Of a stretch of 64,000 nucleotides of DNA, positions 17,096 to 26,551 are shown one piece after another. The stretch lies in assembly GCF_030065545.1 (NCBI RefSeq), contig NZ_JASJNC010000003.1:124001-188000 (forward strand), written 5' to 3'. Origin of the DNA: Marinicella marina. GTDB lineage: Bacteria; Pseudomonadota; Gammaproteobacteria; Xanthomonadales; Marinicellaceae. Positions within the stretch are counted from its first letter, which is position 1, and each line of letters begins with the position of its first letter. Both the position numbers and the translations under genes were made by a program. The notes beneath the pieces were generated by a model, which saw only the letters and a program-made list of their open reading frames with translations, had not been told where the DNA came from and ran no database searches.

Positions 17096-18371
17096 CATCA
17101 AAAGCCGGATAATCATTGCATTTCTGGCTTTCAGTACCTTACTTACCATACTTTTTGCCATCAGCTCGCTGAGCATTCGACAATACCTGCAAAATGATTT
17201 GATTGCACAGACCATTCAAGAAGACTTGGATGCTTATATGCTTAAACTCAGTTCAGACCCGGATTTGGTGGAAAATGAACAGGTCTCGACCACCTTTGAG
17301 GCCTTTATCACCACGCCGAGCAAATTCCATACCAATTTACCTTTGCATTACGGAGACTTGGAAGAAGGCACGCATGTACTCAGTGAAGCCGGCAAAACCT
17401 ATATTGTTGCGGTGAATAAAAGACACCAGCTCAATAATCAACCTGTCTGGGGCTTTGTACGCAATGACATCACACACATCGACAGCAACCCACAAACTCT
17501 GTTTATTGCTTTCGCCGTGATGTTTTTGGTGTTTTTACTGCTGGCTTATATTTTGGCCAACTATGTCTCGGCCAAAGCCCTCAAGCCCTTGAGTAAATTA
17601 GCTGCTAAATTAGAAAAACAACACGCAGACACCCATTTAGAACCATTGGCCGGCTATTTCCATGATGATGAAGTGGGACAAGTTGCTAAGGCACTGGATG
17701 CCTATGCGCAAAAACTCACCGACTATGTGATCAGAGACAAAGAGTTCAATGCCGATGTCAGCCATGAATTGCGCACCCCATTGACAGTGATTAAAAGCAC
17801 TGTTGAACTGATCAAGTCAAACCCAAAAATATCAGCCAAAGAATTGGATCGCATTAACCGCATTGAACGGGCCACCAAACAATCAACCGAATTGACCGAA
17901 ACTTTGTTATTACTGGCACGAGAGGAGCGCAAAGAACACCCTGGCCATGAGAGAACACAACCAGGCCAAATCATCAGAACCATCATAGAAGGCTTTGAGC
18001 CAACGTTGAAATTAAAACCTGTTAAAACCAAAATCACCGAAAACGATTGGTTACAAGTTAAAGCACCAGAATCTGTGGTTTCTGTGGTTTTAAGCAACTT
18101 AATCGGCAATGCCATCAAATACACCACTGAGGGAACGGTGCATGTCATCATCAACAAGGACAGTATCACAGTTGAGGATGAAGGCATTGGTGTGACTGAA
18201 TCTGAACTGCCAAAACTATTTGATCGACATTACCGCGTCGGTAAATCAAACAGCAAAGGTTCAGGATTGGGATTAGCTATCGTCAAAAGACTTTGTGACC
18301 TGTATAATTGGAACATTGAGATAAAACAAAATAACACCACCGGTTTATCAGCAACCTTAACTTTCAATTAA
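17079..18371 (+). CDS. Membrane sensor histidine kinase
   Basis: The 430-residue kinase has transmembrane helices at about 11-31 and 140-161 flanking a periplasmic sensor of about 108 residues. A HAMP-like linker and a HisKA domain follow, with phospho-accepting His229 in NADVSHELRTPL. The ATPase domain has the N box (NLIGNAIKYT), G1 (DEGIGV) and G2 (GSGLGLAIV). The sensor domain shows no recognisable fold by eye. It is translationally coupled to the response regulator through a 17-base overlap. Together they form a classic two-step system with no need for the HPt protein at 15256. Confidence 0.95.
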   Translation: MNFRSSIKSRIIIAFLAFSTLLTILFAISSLSIRQYLQNDLIAQTIQEDLDAYMLKLSSDPDLVENEQVSTTFEAFITTPSKFHTNLPLHYGDLEEGTHVLSEAGKTYIVAVNKRHQLNNQPVWGFVRNDITHIDSNPQTLFIAFAVMFLVFLLLAYILANYVSAKALKPLSKLAAKLEKQHADTHLEPLAGYFHDDEVGQVAKALDAYAQKLTDYVIRDKEFNADVSHELRTPLTVIKSTVELIKSNPKISAKELDRINRIERATKQSTELTETLLLLAREERKEHPGHERTQPGQIIRTIIEGFEPTLKLKPVKTKITENDWLQVKAPESVVSVVLSNLIGNAIKYTTEGTVHVIINKDSITVEDEGIGVTESELPKLFDRHYRVGKSNSKGSGLGLAIVKRLCDLYNWNIEIKQNNTTGLSATLTFN

Positions 18372-18477
18372 ATACAGCAAACAACATGAATCACATGGAT
18401 TTGAAGCCTGACAGTTCAAATATAAGGTTGATAAAGTCCTATCACCACGAAAACATTGGCCATGGGTGCTTTTTAAA

Positions 18478-20052
18478 ATGAGTCATCATTTGTCCGATAC
18501 CGCCAAAGAAATCATGTCTGCTTGCAAAAAAGGCCAGTTGAACAAAGTACAAGAATTGTTTGAACAGGGCTTGGCCATCGAGGACATCAACCAAAAAGAA
18601 TTTTTACCGTTGAACGTGGCCTTAAAACACGGCCGGTGGAGGATTGCTAAACACTTGCTGGAACAACAAATTTTGCCCGTTCATTCAGACTGTCCAGCGA
18701 TGATAGCTGCGACCCAATACAACAAAGATTTAACGCAAGGTGTGGAATTGGTTTTCAGCCACACAGCAGACTTAGATGTGGTCGATAAAAACCAACGCAC
18801 CGCTTTGATGACAGCTTGTTTATTAGGGCATGAAAGAAAAGTTAAGTACCTACTCCAACATGGCGATAATGCAGCAGCAACAGACAAAGCTGGCATGAAC
18901 GCTTTCTTAGATGCTGTTTTAAGCCAGTCTATCAGTATCATAGAAATGCTGGCGGCACATGATGTAGATGTCACACATTGTAATGATGCAGGTGACAATG
19001 CACTATCAATTGCCATGCAACAAGCCAGTCCCAATATCCGCGTCATCAAAACCTTATTAAGTTACGACGTCGACCCTACAGTGAAGAACAAGCACGGAAA
19101 ATCAGCATTTTCAGTGGCTGAAAAAAAACATTCGGCAATATTTAAGTTATTTGTGCGCAAAATTGAAGCAGACAAGCAAATTGAATTGCCCTTATTTGGC
19201 GCCGAACCAACGCCCCCCAAGGAAGATAAAACATTGAACCAACAACAGTTGATCAACGATCAAGCTAACTTCGCATCCACCATCAAAATTACCACAAAAA
19301 ATACCGTTGATGCAGCCAATGATGAACAGTGGTTCAATGCCATTGCCGATGGTAATTTAGGTAAAATCAGCCAACTATTGAATCGAGGTGTACCCGTCGA
19401 CAGCATTGATCAACGGGGCTGTACTGGTTTGATTCATGCAGCTGGCAAGGGCCACCGTGCGGTGGCATCTTTCCTGATTCAAAACCACGCCAATATCGAA
19501 CATCACTCTAAAAATGGCAGCACTGCATTATCCAGTGCCATCATCAGTAATTCTGGTAACTTGGTGGGGTTATTACTGAAACACGGCGCTGATGCCAACG
19601 GCAAGGGTCCAGGTGGTTACCCTTATTTGTCCTTGGCAGCCAGTCAATGGAGCGAAGCAGCGGTCAGTATGTTAGTGGATGCTGGTGGTGATTTAACCAC
19701 CACCGATGATTTGGGCATGTCGTTGTACCATCATGTGGCCATTGCAGCAGAATATTACAGCAACACCGCAAAAGCCAAAAGCACCCTCAGGCTGATTCAT
19801 CAATTCGGACTCGACATCAACACCCTAAACAAACAAGGCAACTCAGCATTGCATGTGATTTGTGGTGCCGCAAAATCAAAAAAATACGCAGTAGATGATG
19901 TTCAAATCGCCACCATAGCACATGAACTCTTGAAATTAGGCGCCAATCCTAAACTGGTTAACCACGATGGCTTTACCGCCATACAATATGCCAAAAAACA
20001 CGGATTGATGAATACCAATGGTGTGCTTTTATCTTATATTGAAGCTTGGTAG
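18478..20052 (+). CDS. Ankyrin-repeat protein
   Basis: The 524-residue protein is built mostly of ankyrin repeats, such as NQRTALMTACLLGHERKVKY, RGCTGLIHAAGKGHRAVASF and NGSTALSSAIISNSGNLVGL, arranged in two blocks (about 30-225 and 285-515). A less ordered linker of about 60 residues separates them. There is no signal peptide or membrane segment, so it is probably cytosolic. The ATG at 18478 (MSHHLSDTAKEIM) is preferred over an in-frame GTG at 18466. It sits directly before a sigma factor gene, with only five bases between its stop and the sigma GTG start. A role in controlling that sigma factor is possible but not shown. Confidence 0.88.
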   Translation: MSHHLSDTAKEIMSACKKGQLNKVQELFEQGLAIEDINQKEFLPLNVALKHGRWRIAKHLLEQQILPVHSDCPAMIAATQYNKDLTQGVELVFSHTADLDVVDKNQRTALMTACLLGHERKVKYLLQHGDNAAATDKAGMNAFLDAVLSQSISIIEMLAAHDVDVTHCNDAGDNALSIAMQQASPNIRVIKTLLSYDVDPTVKNKHGKSAFSVAEKKHSAIFKLFVRKIEADKQIELPLFGAEPTPPKEDKTLNQQQLINDQANFASTIKITTKNTVDAANDEQWFNAIADGNLGKISQLLNRGVPVDSIDQRGCTGLIHAAGKGHRAVASFLIQNHANIEHHSKNGSTALSSAIISNSGNLVGLLLKHGADANGKGPGGYPYLSLAASQWSEAAVSMLVDAGGDLTTTDDLGMSLYHHVAIAAEYYSNTAKAKSTLRLIHQFGLDINTLNKQGNSALHVICGAAKSKKYAVDDVQIATIAHELLKLGANPKLVNHDGFTAIQYAKKHGLMNTNGVLLSYIEAW

Positions 20053-20057
20053 TTACC

Positions 20058-20606
20058 GTGAACAGAAAAAAACTTGATCACATATTTCGCCAGCACCAGC
20101 ACTTAATTGAAAAAGCGGTTTACAGCCAAAACATCCAAATTCTGGGTGTGACAGCAGATGATGTATACCAAGAAGTTTCTATTCGTTTGATAAAAGTGCT
20201 TGAAAGTGACCGAGAAATTGAAAACCTTTCGTCTTATATATACAGAACGGCTGCAAATGTCATCATTGACTTGGCCAGGAAACACCAGCGCTACAACCAG
20301 GATGTTTCTTTACCCAATCAAAATGATGAACATGAAGGCAACCAAAATGACTTAATCAGTGAAACGATTGAGCCTGAGCAGGAAATCCTTGGTGCAGAAG
20401 TTCAACAACAAGTATTGGCAGCAATTGAATCATTGCCTGAAAGCCGCAGGATAGCGGTCAAACTGCGATTGCAAGGCTACTCTGTAAAAGAGATGGCTGA
20501 AATCACAGGATGGCCTTTTTACAAAGCTGAAAATTTATCAAAACGAGGTATGGGTGCCTTAAAGGATAAATTAAGCCAGCTGAATATTGATTACGACATC
20601 AACTGA
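20058..20606 (+). CDS. Second ECF-like RNA polymerase sigma factor
   Basis: This protein of about 182 residues has sigma region 2 (VTADDVYQEVSIRLIKVL, then LSSYIYRTAANVIIDLARKH) and region 4 (AIESLPESRRIAVKLRLQGY, then TGWPFYKAENLSKRGMGAL). A polar linker separates them. The GTG at 20058 is taken as start; a TTG at 20046 would overlap the ankyrin gene stop. The next gene encodes a one-helix membrane protein, as expected for a cognate anti-sigma factor. It differs clearly from the sigma factor at 11590, so this 10-kb stretch has two separate alternative sigma modules. Confidence 0.88.
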   Translation: MNRKKLDHIFRQHQHLIEKAVYSQNIQILGVTADDVYQEVSIRLIKVLESDREIENLSSYIYRTAANVIIDLARKHQRYNQDVSLPNQNDEHEGNQNDLISETIEPEQEILGAEVQQQVLAAIESLPESRRIAVKLRLQGYSVKEMAEITGWPFYKAENLSKRGMGALKDKLSQLNIDYDIN

Positions 20607-20619
20607 TTTTGAGAAAAAC

Positions 20620-21141
20620 ATGAGTTCAAAAAACATTAAATTATCGGAAAGACAATTGGCTGGTTTATTTCAAAACCAAACTGTTGCGAACACCACATCC
20701 AGTGATGCTGATGATTGTTTGGTTAGCGCAGCGGCATCACCAACGCGCTTGAATCATGTTGAGGCAATTGCCAATGACCACACAGCAGCTCAGGGTATGA
20801 AAGCATCTTTTGCTTTGAAGCACTGGTCTGAAGTGGTCAGTTCTTCCATTGAAAAATCACAATCATCATGGTTTAAACTTTTGGGCTTTTCATCGCCTTT
20901 GAAAACCACCATGGCGACCGCTGCTTTTGCCGTTGCATTTGCTTTTGCTTTGCCTCTGGTTTCGCAGTTAAACGCACCCACCACCATGGACACAATGACT
21001 TATCAGACGGTTCAAAGCACTGATGATTTAATCAATAACATTCGCTTTGAAGGCCCTGCCGACCAATTAAGTCGCGGTAATTTTGACAGCACCAGTCAAT
21101 CAAAATCGAAAGACCAATTGTTTGATGCCAGTTTTGGTTAA
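20620..21141 (+). CDS. Single-pass membrane protein, putative anti-sigma factor
   Basis: The 173-residue protein has a polar N-terminal region of about 90 residues with a Trp-containing helix (FALKHWSEVVSSSIEKSQ). One transmembrane helix follows at about 96-114 (TTMATAAFAVAFAFALPLV), then a short polar tail of about 55 residues. It starts 13 bp after the sigma factor stop, with a GAG-type site before the ATG. The layout is typical of anti-sigma factors that dock a sigma factor to the membrane. I recognise no family, so the assignment rests on topology and position. Confidence 0.68.
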   Translation: MSSKNIKLSERQLAGLFQNQTVANTTSSDADDCLVSAAASPTRLNHVEAIANDHTAAQGMKASFALKHWSEVVSSSIEKSQSSWFKLLGFSSPLKTTMATAAFAVAFAFALPLVSQLNAPTTMDTMTYQTVQSTDDLINNIRFEGPADQLSRGNFDSTSQSKSKDQLFDASFG

Positions 21142-21161
21142 AATTTAATCAATTCAATTTC

Positions 21162-22001
21162 TTGACCAGTATTAAACACTGGATTGCTGAACACAGCAAC
21201 CAACCCAACCAATTAGACCAAGCCATAACGGCTTCTGACCTGCGCTTTTTACTGAGTCATTTGCTACAACGTGACTCTGCTTGGTTATACACCCACTCTG
21301 ACGAGGAATTGAATGGTGCGGATTTAAAGCAGCTCAGCCAATGGTTCGAACAGCTCAAGCAAGGTTACCCGCTGGCCTACATCACTGGTAAACAGGCATT
21401 TTGGGATTTAGAGTTAACTGTCAATGAGCACACCCTCATCCCTCGCCCAGATACTGAGATTTTGATTGAGGTTTGTATTGAGTTGTTGCCACAGCAGCCG
21501 CGGAATATCCTCGACTTAGGTACTGGTAGTGGCGCCATCGCTTTGGCTTTGGCTAAGGTATTCAAACAAGCCGAAGTTATCGGCGTAGATGTTTCAAAAC
21601 AAGCCATTGAAACAGCCAAGCTTAATGCCAAAAATTGTGCCATTGAAAACGTCATCTTCAAAACATCTGATTGGTTTTCTGCCATCAAAGAACAAACATT
21701 TGATTTGATTGTTAGTAATCCGCCTTATATTGCTGCGGACGATGAACACCTGGTGGCATTACAACATGAGCCAAGCACAGCTCTGATTGCTAATGATGCG
21801 GGGTTGGCGGACTATAAAGCCATTTGTGCCAAAGCGCTGAGTCACATGAATCCTTCAGGTTTTTTGGTTTTTGAGCACGGCTGGCAACAAAAACAAGCGG
21901 TTTCAGAAATCATGAGCCAGTCAGGGTTAATACAGATTAAAACCGTTAAGGATTTAGCAGGTCATGACCGCATCACCCATGGTAAGAAATCACCAGACTG
22001 A
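21162..22001 (+). CDS. prmC: Peptide chain release factor N5-glutamine methyltransferase
   Basis: The 279-residue protein matches PrmC/HemK in length and motifs. It has an N-terminal helical domain (ASDLRFLLSHLLQRD) and the linker IPRPDTE. The Rossmann methyltransferase domain has SAM motif ILDLGTGSGAIA at 116-127 and the catalytic SNPPYI (NPPY 186-189). It methylates the Gln of the GGQ loop in release factors 1 and 2. The start is a TTG at 21162, because no in-frame ATG or GTG lies near the expected N-terminus. The gene lies 20 bp after the putative anti-sigma gene and may be read through from it; prfA is not adjacent. Confidence 0.95.
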   Translation: MTSIKHWIAEHSNQPNQLDQAITASDLRFLLSHLLQRDSAWLYTHSDEELNGADLKQLSQWFEQLKQGYPLAYITGKQAFWDLELTVNEHTLIPRPDTEILIEVCIELLPQQPRNILDLGTGSGAIALALAKVFKQAEVIGVDVSKQAIETAKLNAKNCAIENVIFKTSDWFSAIKEQTFDLIVSNPPYIAADDEHLVALQHEPSTALIANDAGLADYKAICAKALSHMNPSGFLVFEHGWQQKQAVSEIMSQSGLIQIKTVKDLAGHDRITHGKKSPD

Positions 22002-22070
22002 TTTTTCACAACACAAAACTCAAAAGGTATTAATGCCCTTATGGTTGATAATGGTTTTTCAAACGGTGCT

Positions 22071-22385
22071 TTAAAATTTTATTTTACCCGTAAGGATTTG
22101 CCAAAACATCACCCAATCACCCAAGAAACTATACAAGGGGTATTTGAAGGTGGCTGGCTTGTTTTTTTCAAAGAAAAAGTGCCCAATCCAAGCAAAACCA
22201 TAACCGACAACAGGTAACAGCAGCAATAACATGTACTGCTTTTGTAACAATGCCACAAACAGAATCAGAAGCACCAGCGTAGAACCAATGAAATGCAACC
22301 TTCGACAAGTAACGTTGTTGTGTTCTGCTAAATAATACGGATAGAAAGCCTTAAAAGATTTAAACTGTTCTGACTGATCATTCAT
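22071..22385 (-). CDS. Mpo1-like (DUF962) membrane protein
   Basis: The 104-residue protein contains the family start FKAFYPYYLAEHNNVTCRRL, then two or three hydrophobic helices (TLVLLILFVALLQ and LLLLLPVVGYGFAWIGHFFF). Its end, FKYPLYSFLGDWVMFWQILT, is also typical of the family. Related yeast Mpo1 is a dioxygenase of fatty-acid alpha-oxidation; the bacterial role is not established. The His residues in the AEHN, RLHF and IGHFFFE segments are the likely metal ligands by family analogy. The gene is single and converges with prmC. Confidence 0.85.
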   Translation of the reverse strand: MNDQSEQFKSFKAFYPYYLAEHNNVTCRRLHFIGSTLVLLILFVALLQKQYMLLLLLPVVGYGFAWIGHFFFEKNKPATFKYPLYSFLGDWVMFWQILTGKIKF

Positions 22386-22394
22386 CTCTGAAGT

Positions 22395-22422
22395 TTACCA
22401 TAAGTACTTATCCAGTTATAAT
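22395..22422 (+). promoter_or_regulatory. Candidate promoter of the peptide ABC importer operon
   Basis: TTACCA and TATAAT are separated by 16 bp and end 26 bp before the start of the binding-protein gene. The -10 box is a perfect consensus. Confidence 0.55.
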
Positions 22423-22448
22423 CATAGGCCTACAAAATTAGACAAGAC

Positions 22449-24245
22449 ATGATGGCTGACACTAAATATCTGCTGTATTTATCACTCTTGGTTTTGCTAT
22501 TAAGCGGCTGTCAGGAGCAGCAAAACACGCCTGAGAAAAATACCGCTGATACAGAAAAAGTCTACCGCCATTCCATCGATGGTAAGCCAACCAGTCTTGA
22601 TCCCATAAAGGCCTCATCAGTCTACAGCAACCTGTTGGTGGTTAACATTTTTGATACCCTCTACAGCTATCAGTATTTGGCTCGTCCTTTTCAATTGAAA
22701 CCCAACTTAGCCACCACAATGCCGCAAATCAGTGATGATGGCTTGACCTACACCATAAGCATCAAAAAAGGGGTTAAATTTCATCCTCACCCCGCTTTCA
22801 AAGATGGTGTAGGGCGCGAGATTGTGGCCGCAGATTTTATTTATTCAATCAAGCGATCATTTGACCCTAAGAACAGGGCATCAGGGGCTTGGCTCTGGCA
22901 AAACAAAATAATCGGACTGGATGACTGGAAACAAGCTGGGGCCGATTATGATAAAGACGTTGAAGGCTTGAAAAGCTTGGATGATCACACCATTCAAATC
23001 AGCTTATTGCAACCTTATCCGCAGCTCATCTACTCCCTAGCTATGGGCTTTGCTGCCATCACACCCCGTGAGGTGGTAGAATCTTTGGGTGCTGAGTTTG
23101 GCTCAAAACCAATTGGCTCAGGCCCATTTATCTTGGATCAGTTTAACTCTGAAGCCGCTTATTTACTGCGCAATCCCGATTTTCGGCAAGAACCATTGGA
23201 TTTGACTGCTGAAGGTTATTCGGCAGCTCGTCATGAGGGATATGGTTTAGAGGCCCTGGCTGATCGTTCACCGCCTTTTTTAGATCGCCTCGAAGTACAT
23301 TTTATCAATGAATCATCTTCCCGTTGGCAATCCTTTACCAAAGGCAGTGAAATCCATTACACCACCGTTCCTAAAGACAAACAAAACACCGTTTTGCTGC
23401 GTAAAGACCCGATTGAGTTGCATCCAAAAATCACCAGTGAATACCACCACAGCTATGGCATGGAGGCCGGATTTGTCTATCATGGCTTTAATATGGCTGA
23501 CCCAGTTTTTGGTTACCACCCTGATGCCGCACAAAACAACAAGAACAAAGCTTTGCGTTGTGCCATCAGAAGCGCTCATGATTGGCAACAAAAGAACCGG
23601 GCGTTCTACTTTGGTCTGGGCACCATTTTTCCGGGCATCATCCCTCCGGCTGTTCCTGAGTATGATGCCGATTTGTCTACCGCAAGCATAGAAAAGGATT
23701 TAATGGCAGCCAAGAAAATGCTGGCTGATAACGGCTGGCAAACGCAAAATTTGCCCGAGTTTGAATATCATGTAACAGGCAGCGTCTTACAAAAACAGTT
23801 TTTTGAACAGATGCGTGGATTTTTGAACCAGGTAGGCTACCCCAATCAAAAAATAAAATACCACCCATACCCCAGTTTTGGTAATTTCAATCAAGCCATC
23901 AAGAATCGTGAAGCCCCTTTTTTCTTCCTCGGTTGGACTTTGGATTACCCTGATGCAGAGAATACTTTACAGTTGTTCTATGGGCCAAACCAAACCCCTG
24001 GCTCTAATAATTTCAACTACCAGAACCCCGCATTCGATGCCTTATTTGAGCAGTCCAGTACCATGCTACCTTCAGCACAGCGAACGGCACTTTACCGACA
24101 AATGAATCAAATGGTGATTGATGATTGTGTGGTTATCTCAGGCTTATCAAGAAAGAAAATACATTTGTGGCACAAGAACATCATCACTTTTCCAGATCGT
24201 GAAATTGTGGGTGGTTTTCATTTGCGCTTCGTTGACGTGCAGTAA
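22449..24245 (+). CDS. Peptide-type ABC transporter substrate-binding lipoprotein (SBP family 5)
   Basis: The 598-residue protein has a lipoprotein signal peptide with lipobox LLSGC (Cys21). It then has a family 5 binding-protein fold: SIDGKPTSLDPIKASSVYS near the start, LTYTISIKKGVKFHPHPAFK in the middle and GWTLDYPDAENTLQLFYGP near the end. The relatives are OppA, DppA and SapA, which bind oligopeptides. A cluster of aromatic and charged residues in the C-terminal lobe is typical. The gene is the first of an operon with two permeases; its stop overlaps the first permease by one base. Peptide transport is a family inference and the exact ligand is unknown. Confidence 0.9.
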   Translation: MMADTKYLLYLSLLVLLLSGCQEQQNTPEKNTADTEKVYRHSIDGKPTSLDPIKASSVYSNLLVVNIFDTLYSYQYLARPFQLKPNLATTMPQISDDGLTYTISIKKGVKFHPHPAFKDGVGREIVAADFIYSIKRSFDPKNRASGAWLWQNKIIGLDDWKQAGADYDKDVEGLKSLDDHTIQISLLQPYPQLIYSLAMGFAAITPREVVESLGAEFGSKPIGSGPFILDQFNSEAAYLLRNPDFRQEPLDLTAEGYSAARHEGYGLEALADRSPPFLDRLEVHFINESSSRWQSFTKGSEIHYTTVPKDKQNTVLLRKDPIELHPKITSEYHHSYGMEAGFVYHGFNMADPVFGYHPDAAQNNKNKALRCAIRSAHDWQQKNRAFYFGLGTIFPGIIPPAVPEYDADLSTASIEKDLMAAKKMLADNGWQTQNLPEFEYHVTGSVLQKQFFEQMRGFLNQVGYPNQKIKYHPYPSFGNFNQAIKNREAPFFFLGWTLDYPDAENTLQLFYGPNQTPGSNNFNYQNPAFDALFEQSSTMLPSAQRTALYRQMNQMVIDDCVVISGLSRKKIHLWHKNIITFPDREIVGGFHLRFVDVQ

Positions 24246-25222
24246 TGAATAGCTGGTGGTTTGCTTGCCGAAAATTGATTGGTGGCATCCCATTGTTGTT
24301 TGGCGTCACCCTAATATCCTTTACATTGATGGTCTATTTTGGGCCGGACCTGACCTATGAATTATTAGGCAAGAATCCTACCGCCACTGCCATTGCTGAA
24401 GTCAGACACTCACTGGGCTACGATCAACCCTTCTGGCATAGGTATTTGATGTATGTACAGCAATTGATAACGCTGGACTTTGGCCTTTCCATGGTGAAAG
24501 ATCAGCCGGTTACAGAATTGCTGCAAGGTGCCATCCCCGTCTCAATTCAGTTGCTTCTTCCCGGTTTCATAATAGGCAATATATTAGCCATCCTGTTGGC
24601 CATGAAGGCCGTTCAAAATCGTGGCAAGTGGCCAGACAAAACCATCATGACTTTTTCAGTCATTGGAATGAGTGTTTCATTTTTGGTTATTATTATTGGC
24701 TGTCAATTGATCTTTTCATCCAGTTATGGTCTGGATTTGTTTCCAGTGCGCGGCTGGCAAGTACATGACAAGAACGAACAGTTCAGCTGGCTGGCATACC
24801 TTAATTATGTCACCGTGCCGACCATCGCCTTGGTGCTTATTTCACTGGGGTATAACACCCGTTTTTATCGCGCCGTATTGGCTGATGAAGTCAATAAAGA
24901 CCACATCAATACTGCCCGCGCCTTCGGCCACAGTGATCAAAAGATTTATTACCAACTGCTGCTTAAGAACACCATGGTACCCATCATAACCCGAACCCTT
25001 TTCTCAATTCCAATGGTCATTATCAGTGGTTCATTGTTGCTGGAAAGCTACTTTGGCATACCTGGGGTTGGCCTCATTACTTACGAGGCCATCATTGCCG
25101 GCGATCAACCAGTTTTGAAAGCCATTGTTGGACTGACCGCTGTTTTATTTGTCTTGGTCTTGATTGGTGCTGAAATTCTCTATCGTTTATTTGATCCTCG
25201 CATGGGAGCCACACAAAAGTGA
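24245..25222 (+). CDS. ABC transporter permease (DppB/OppB type)
   Basis: The 325-residue permease has six predicted membrane helices and the DppB-type N-terminus (LIGGIPLLFGVTLISFTLMV). Its EAA loop reads NTARAFGHSDQKIYYQLLLK, then PMVIISGSLLLESYFGIPGV, both characteristic of binding-protein-dependent peptide importers. The ATG overlaps the upstream stop (TAATG), and the downstream permease start overlaps this stop by four bases. It pairs with the DppC-type permease to form the channel. Confidence 0.93.
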   Translation: MNSWWFACRKLIGGIPLLFGVTLISFTLMVYFGPDLTYELLGKNPTATAIAEVRHSLGYDQPFWHRYLMYVQQLITLDFGLSMVKDQPVTELLQGAIPVSIQLLLPGFIIGNILAILLAMKAVQNRGKWPDKTIMTFSVIGMSVSFLVIIIGCQLIFSSSYGLDLFPVRGWQVHDKNEQFSWLAYLNYVTVPTIALVLISLGYNTRFYRAVLADEVNKDHINTARAFGHSDQKIYYQLLLKNTMVPIITRTLFSIPMVIISGSLLLESYFGIPGVGLITYEAIIAGDQPVLKAIVGLTAVLFVLVLIGAEILYRLFDPRMGATQK

Positions 25223-26109
25223 TTAACGAGCCGGCGCATTCCAGACTTAATCTGAGCCTGTGGCAACAGTCTAGACAGCACTTCATGAAAGACCGTTGGG
25301 GAATTTTAGGCTTACTTATTGTGGTTTTATACTTATTGGTTGTTATTGGTGTCTGGTTTGGTCTTTGGGGCACTGAATGGAGCGCCATCTCAGATGACTT
25401 CAATCAAGGCCCTTCCCTACAGCATTGGTTTGGCACCAACGCCATTGGTCAAGACATCGCTGAACGTGGTATTTATGCCACCCAAGTGGCTTTTGAGGTG
25501 GGCGTTGTAGTTACAGTGTTTGCAATTTTTCTGGGGCTGTTAATTGGTGCCCTCGCAGGTTTTTTTAACGACACTTGGATTGATGGTGTACTGTTGTGGC
25601 TGATGGGGGTGATTGATGCCATCCCATTTTATTTGCTGGTGGCCGCTGTTGCATTTGCCATGCAAGGCCATGCCTGGGCCATGCACCTAGCCATGATTGC
25701 GGTTTTTTGGACCACCACAGCCAGACTGATTCGGGCAGAAGTGATTAAACTCAAACAACTGGCATTTGTTGAAGCGGCCACTGCCATCGGATTCAACCCT
25801 GTACACCTGTTATTTCGGCACATCATACCCAACACCAATCATTTAATCATCATCCAAGCCACCATTGTATTCATTTCTGCCATAAAAACAGAAGTGATTC
25901 TTAGTTTCTTGGGCTTAGGCATCAAGGAGGGCATCAGTTGGGGTTTGATGATTGCAGAGGCCACCAATGACATCCAAGCCGGTTACTTCAATAATTTTCT
26001 GGCAGCTTCCTTATTATTGTTTATACTGGTGATTGGATTTAATTTATTCTCTGATGCCATTCAAGATGCGCTTGACCCGAAATTACAAAAAAATCATGAA
26101 AAAAAATAA
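25219..26109 (+). CDS. ABC transporter permease (DppC/OppC type)
   Basis: The 296-residue permease starts with GTG overlapping the previous stop (GTGA). It has the DppC-type cytosolic start (SLWQQSRQHFMKDRWGILGL), the periplasmic HWFGTNAIGQDIAERGIYAT segment and the EAA loop with EAATAIGFNPVHLLFRHIIP. The C-terminus contains FLGLGIKEGISWGLMIAEA, usual for the family. No DppD or DppF ATPase follows. The next gene is a small lipoprotein, so the energising subunits must be encoded elsewhere. Confidence 0.93.
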   Translation: MINEPAHSRLNLSLWQQSRQHFMKDRWGILGLLIVVLYLLVVIGVWFGLWGTEWSAISDDFNQGPSLQHWFGTNAIGQDIAERGIYATQVAFEVGVVVTVFAIFLGLLIGALAGFFNDTWIDGVLLWLMGVIDAIPFYLLVAAVAFAMQGHAWAMHLAMIAVFWTTTARLIRAEVIKLKQLAFVEAATAIGFNPVHLLFRHIIPNTNHLIIIQATIVFISAIKTEVILSFLGLGIKEGISWGLMIAEATNDIQAGYFNNFLAASLLLFILVIGFNLFSDAIQDALDPKLQKNHEKK

Positions 26110-26551
26110 CCCATTCATCGCTGCCGTTTTTCTCACCTTAGTATTATTTCTGGCTGCTTGTGGCTCACGTGTACCCAGATCCGAGTTACAAGACCTCAGG
26201 CCGTTGGTTGAAATAGTCGCCTTCGATATCAGCCTACAAAACCTTAAGCTTCGAATCAGCCACCGTAACAAAACCACCCGCGAAAACAATCAACTCAATT
26301 GTCAATTGGCCATCAAAGACCTCAGCGCCATTCAATTTGAGCAAGTGGCTTTACCTGATTTAACTAACTACGCCAAAGAAACCATCGATATCAACTGGGA
26401 AAAACCAGCCAACTTCGCCCTCAGCAATCAACCATCTGAATTACCATATGTGCTGGATTGTTACCTGTACGCTGAAAATTTCCGCGACGAACGAGTGATT
26501 AAAAAAGGCAGTCTTTATAAGGTACCTGGCACCTCTGGCGAGTACCGCTGA
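26096..26551 (+). CDS. Small lipoprotein of unknown function
   Basis: The 151-residue protein starts inside the end of the permease gene (14-base overlap), with a signal peptide and lipobox FLAAC (Cys22). The mature part has alternating beta-type segments (LVEIVAFDISLQNLKLRISH) and two Cys residues (QLNCQL and VLDCYL) that could form a disulfide. The pattern is faintly like LEA-type or NPDR-type small beta domains, but I cannot name a family. Its position suggests a function with the importer. No terminator follows at once. Confidence 0.75.
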   Translation: MKKNNPFIAAVFLTLVLFLAACGSRVPRSELQDLRPLVEIVAFDISLQNLKLRISHRNKTTRENNQLNCQLAIKDLSAIQFEQVALPDLTNYAKETIDINWEKPANFALSNQPSELPYVLDCYLYAENFRDERVIKKGSLYKVPGTSGEYR

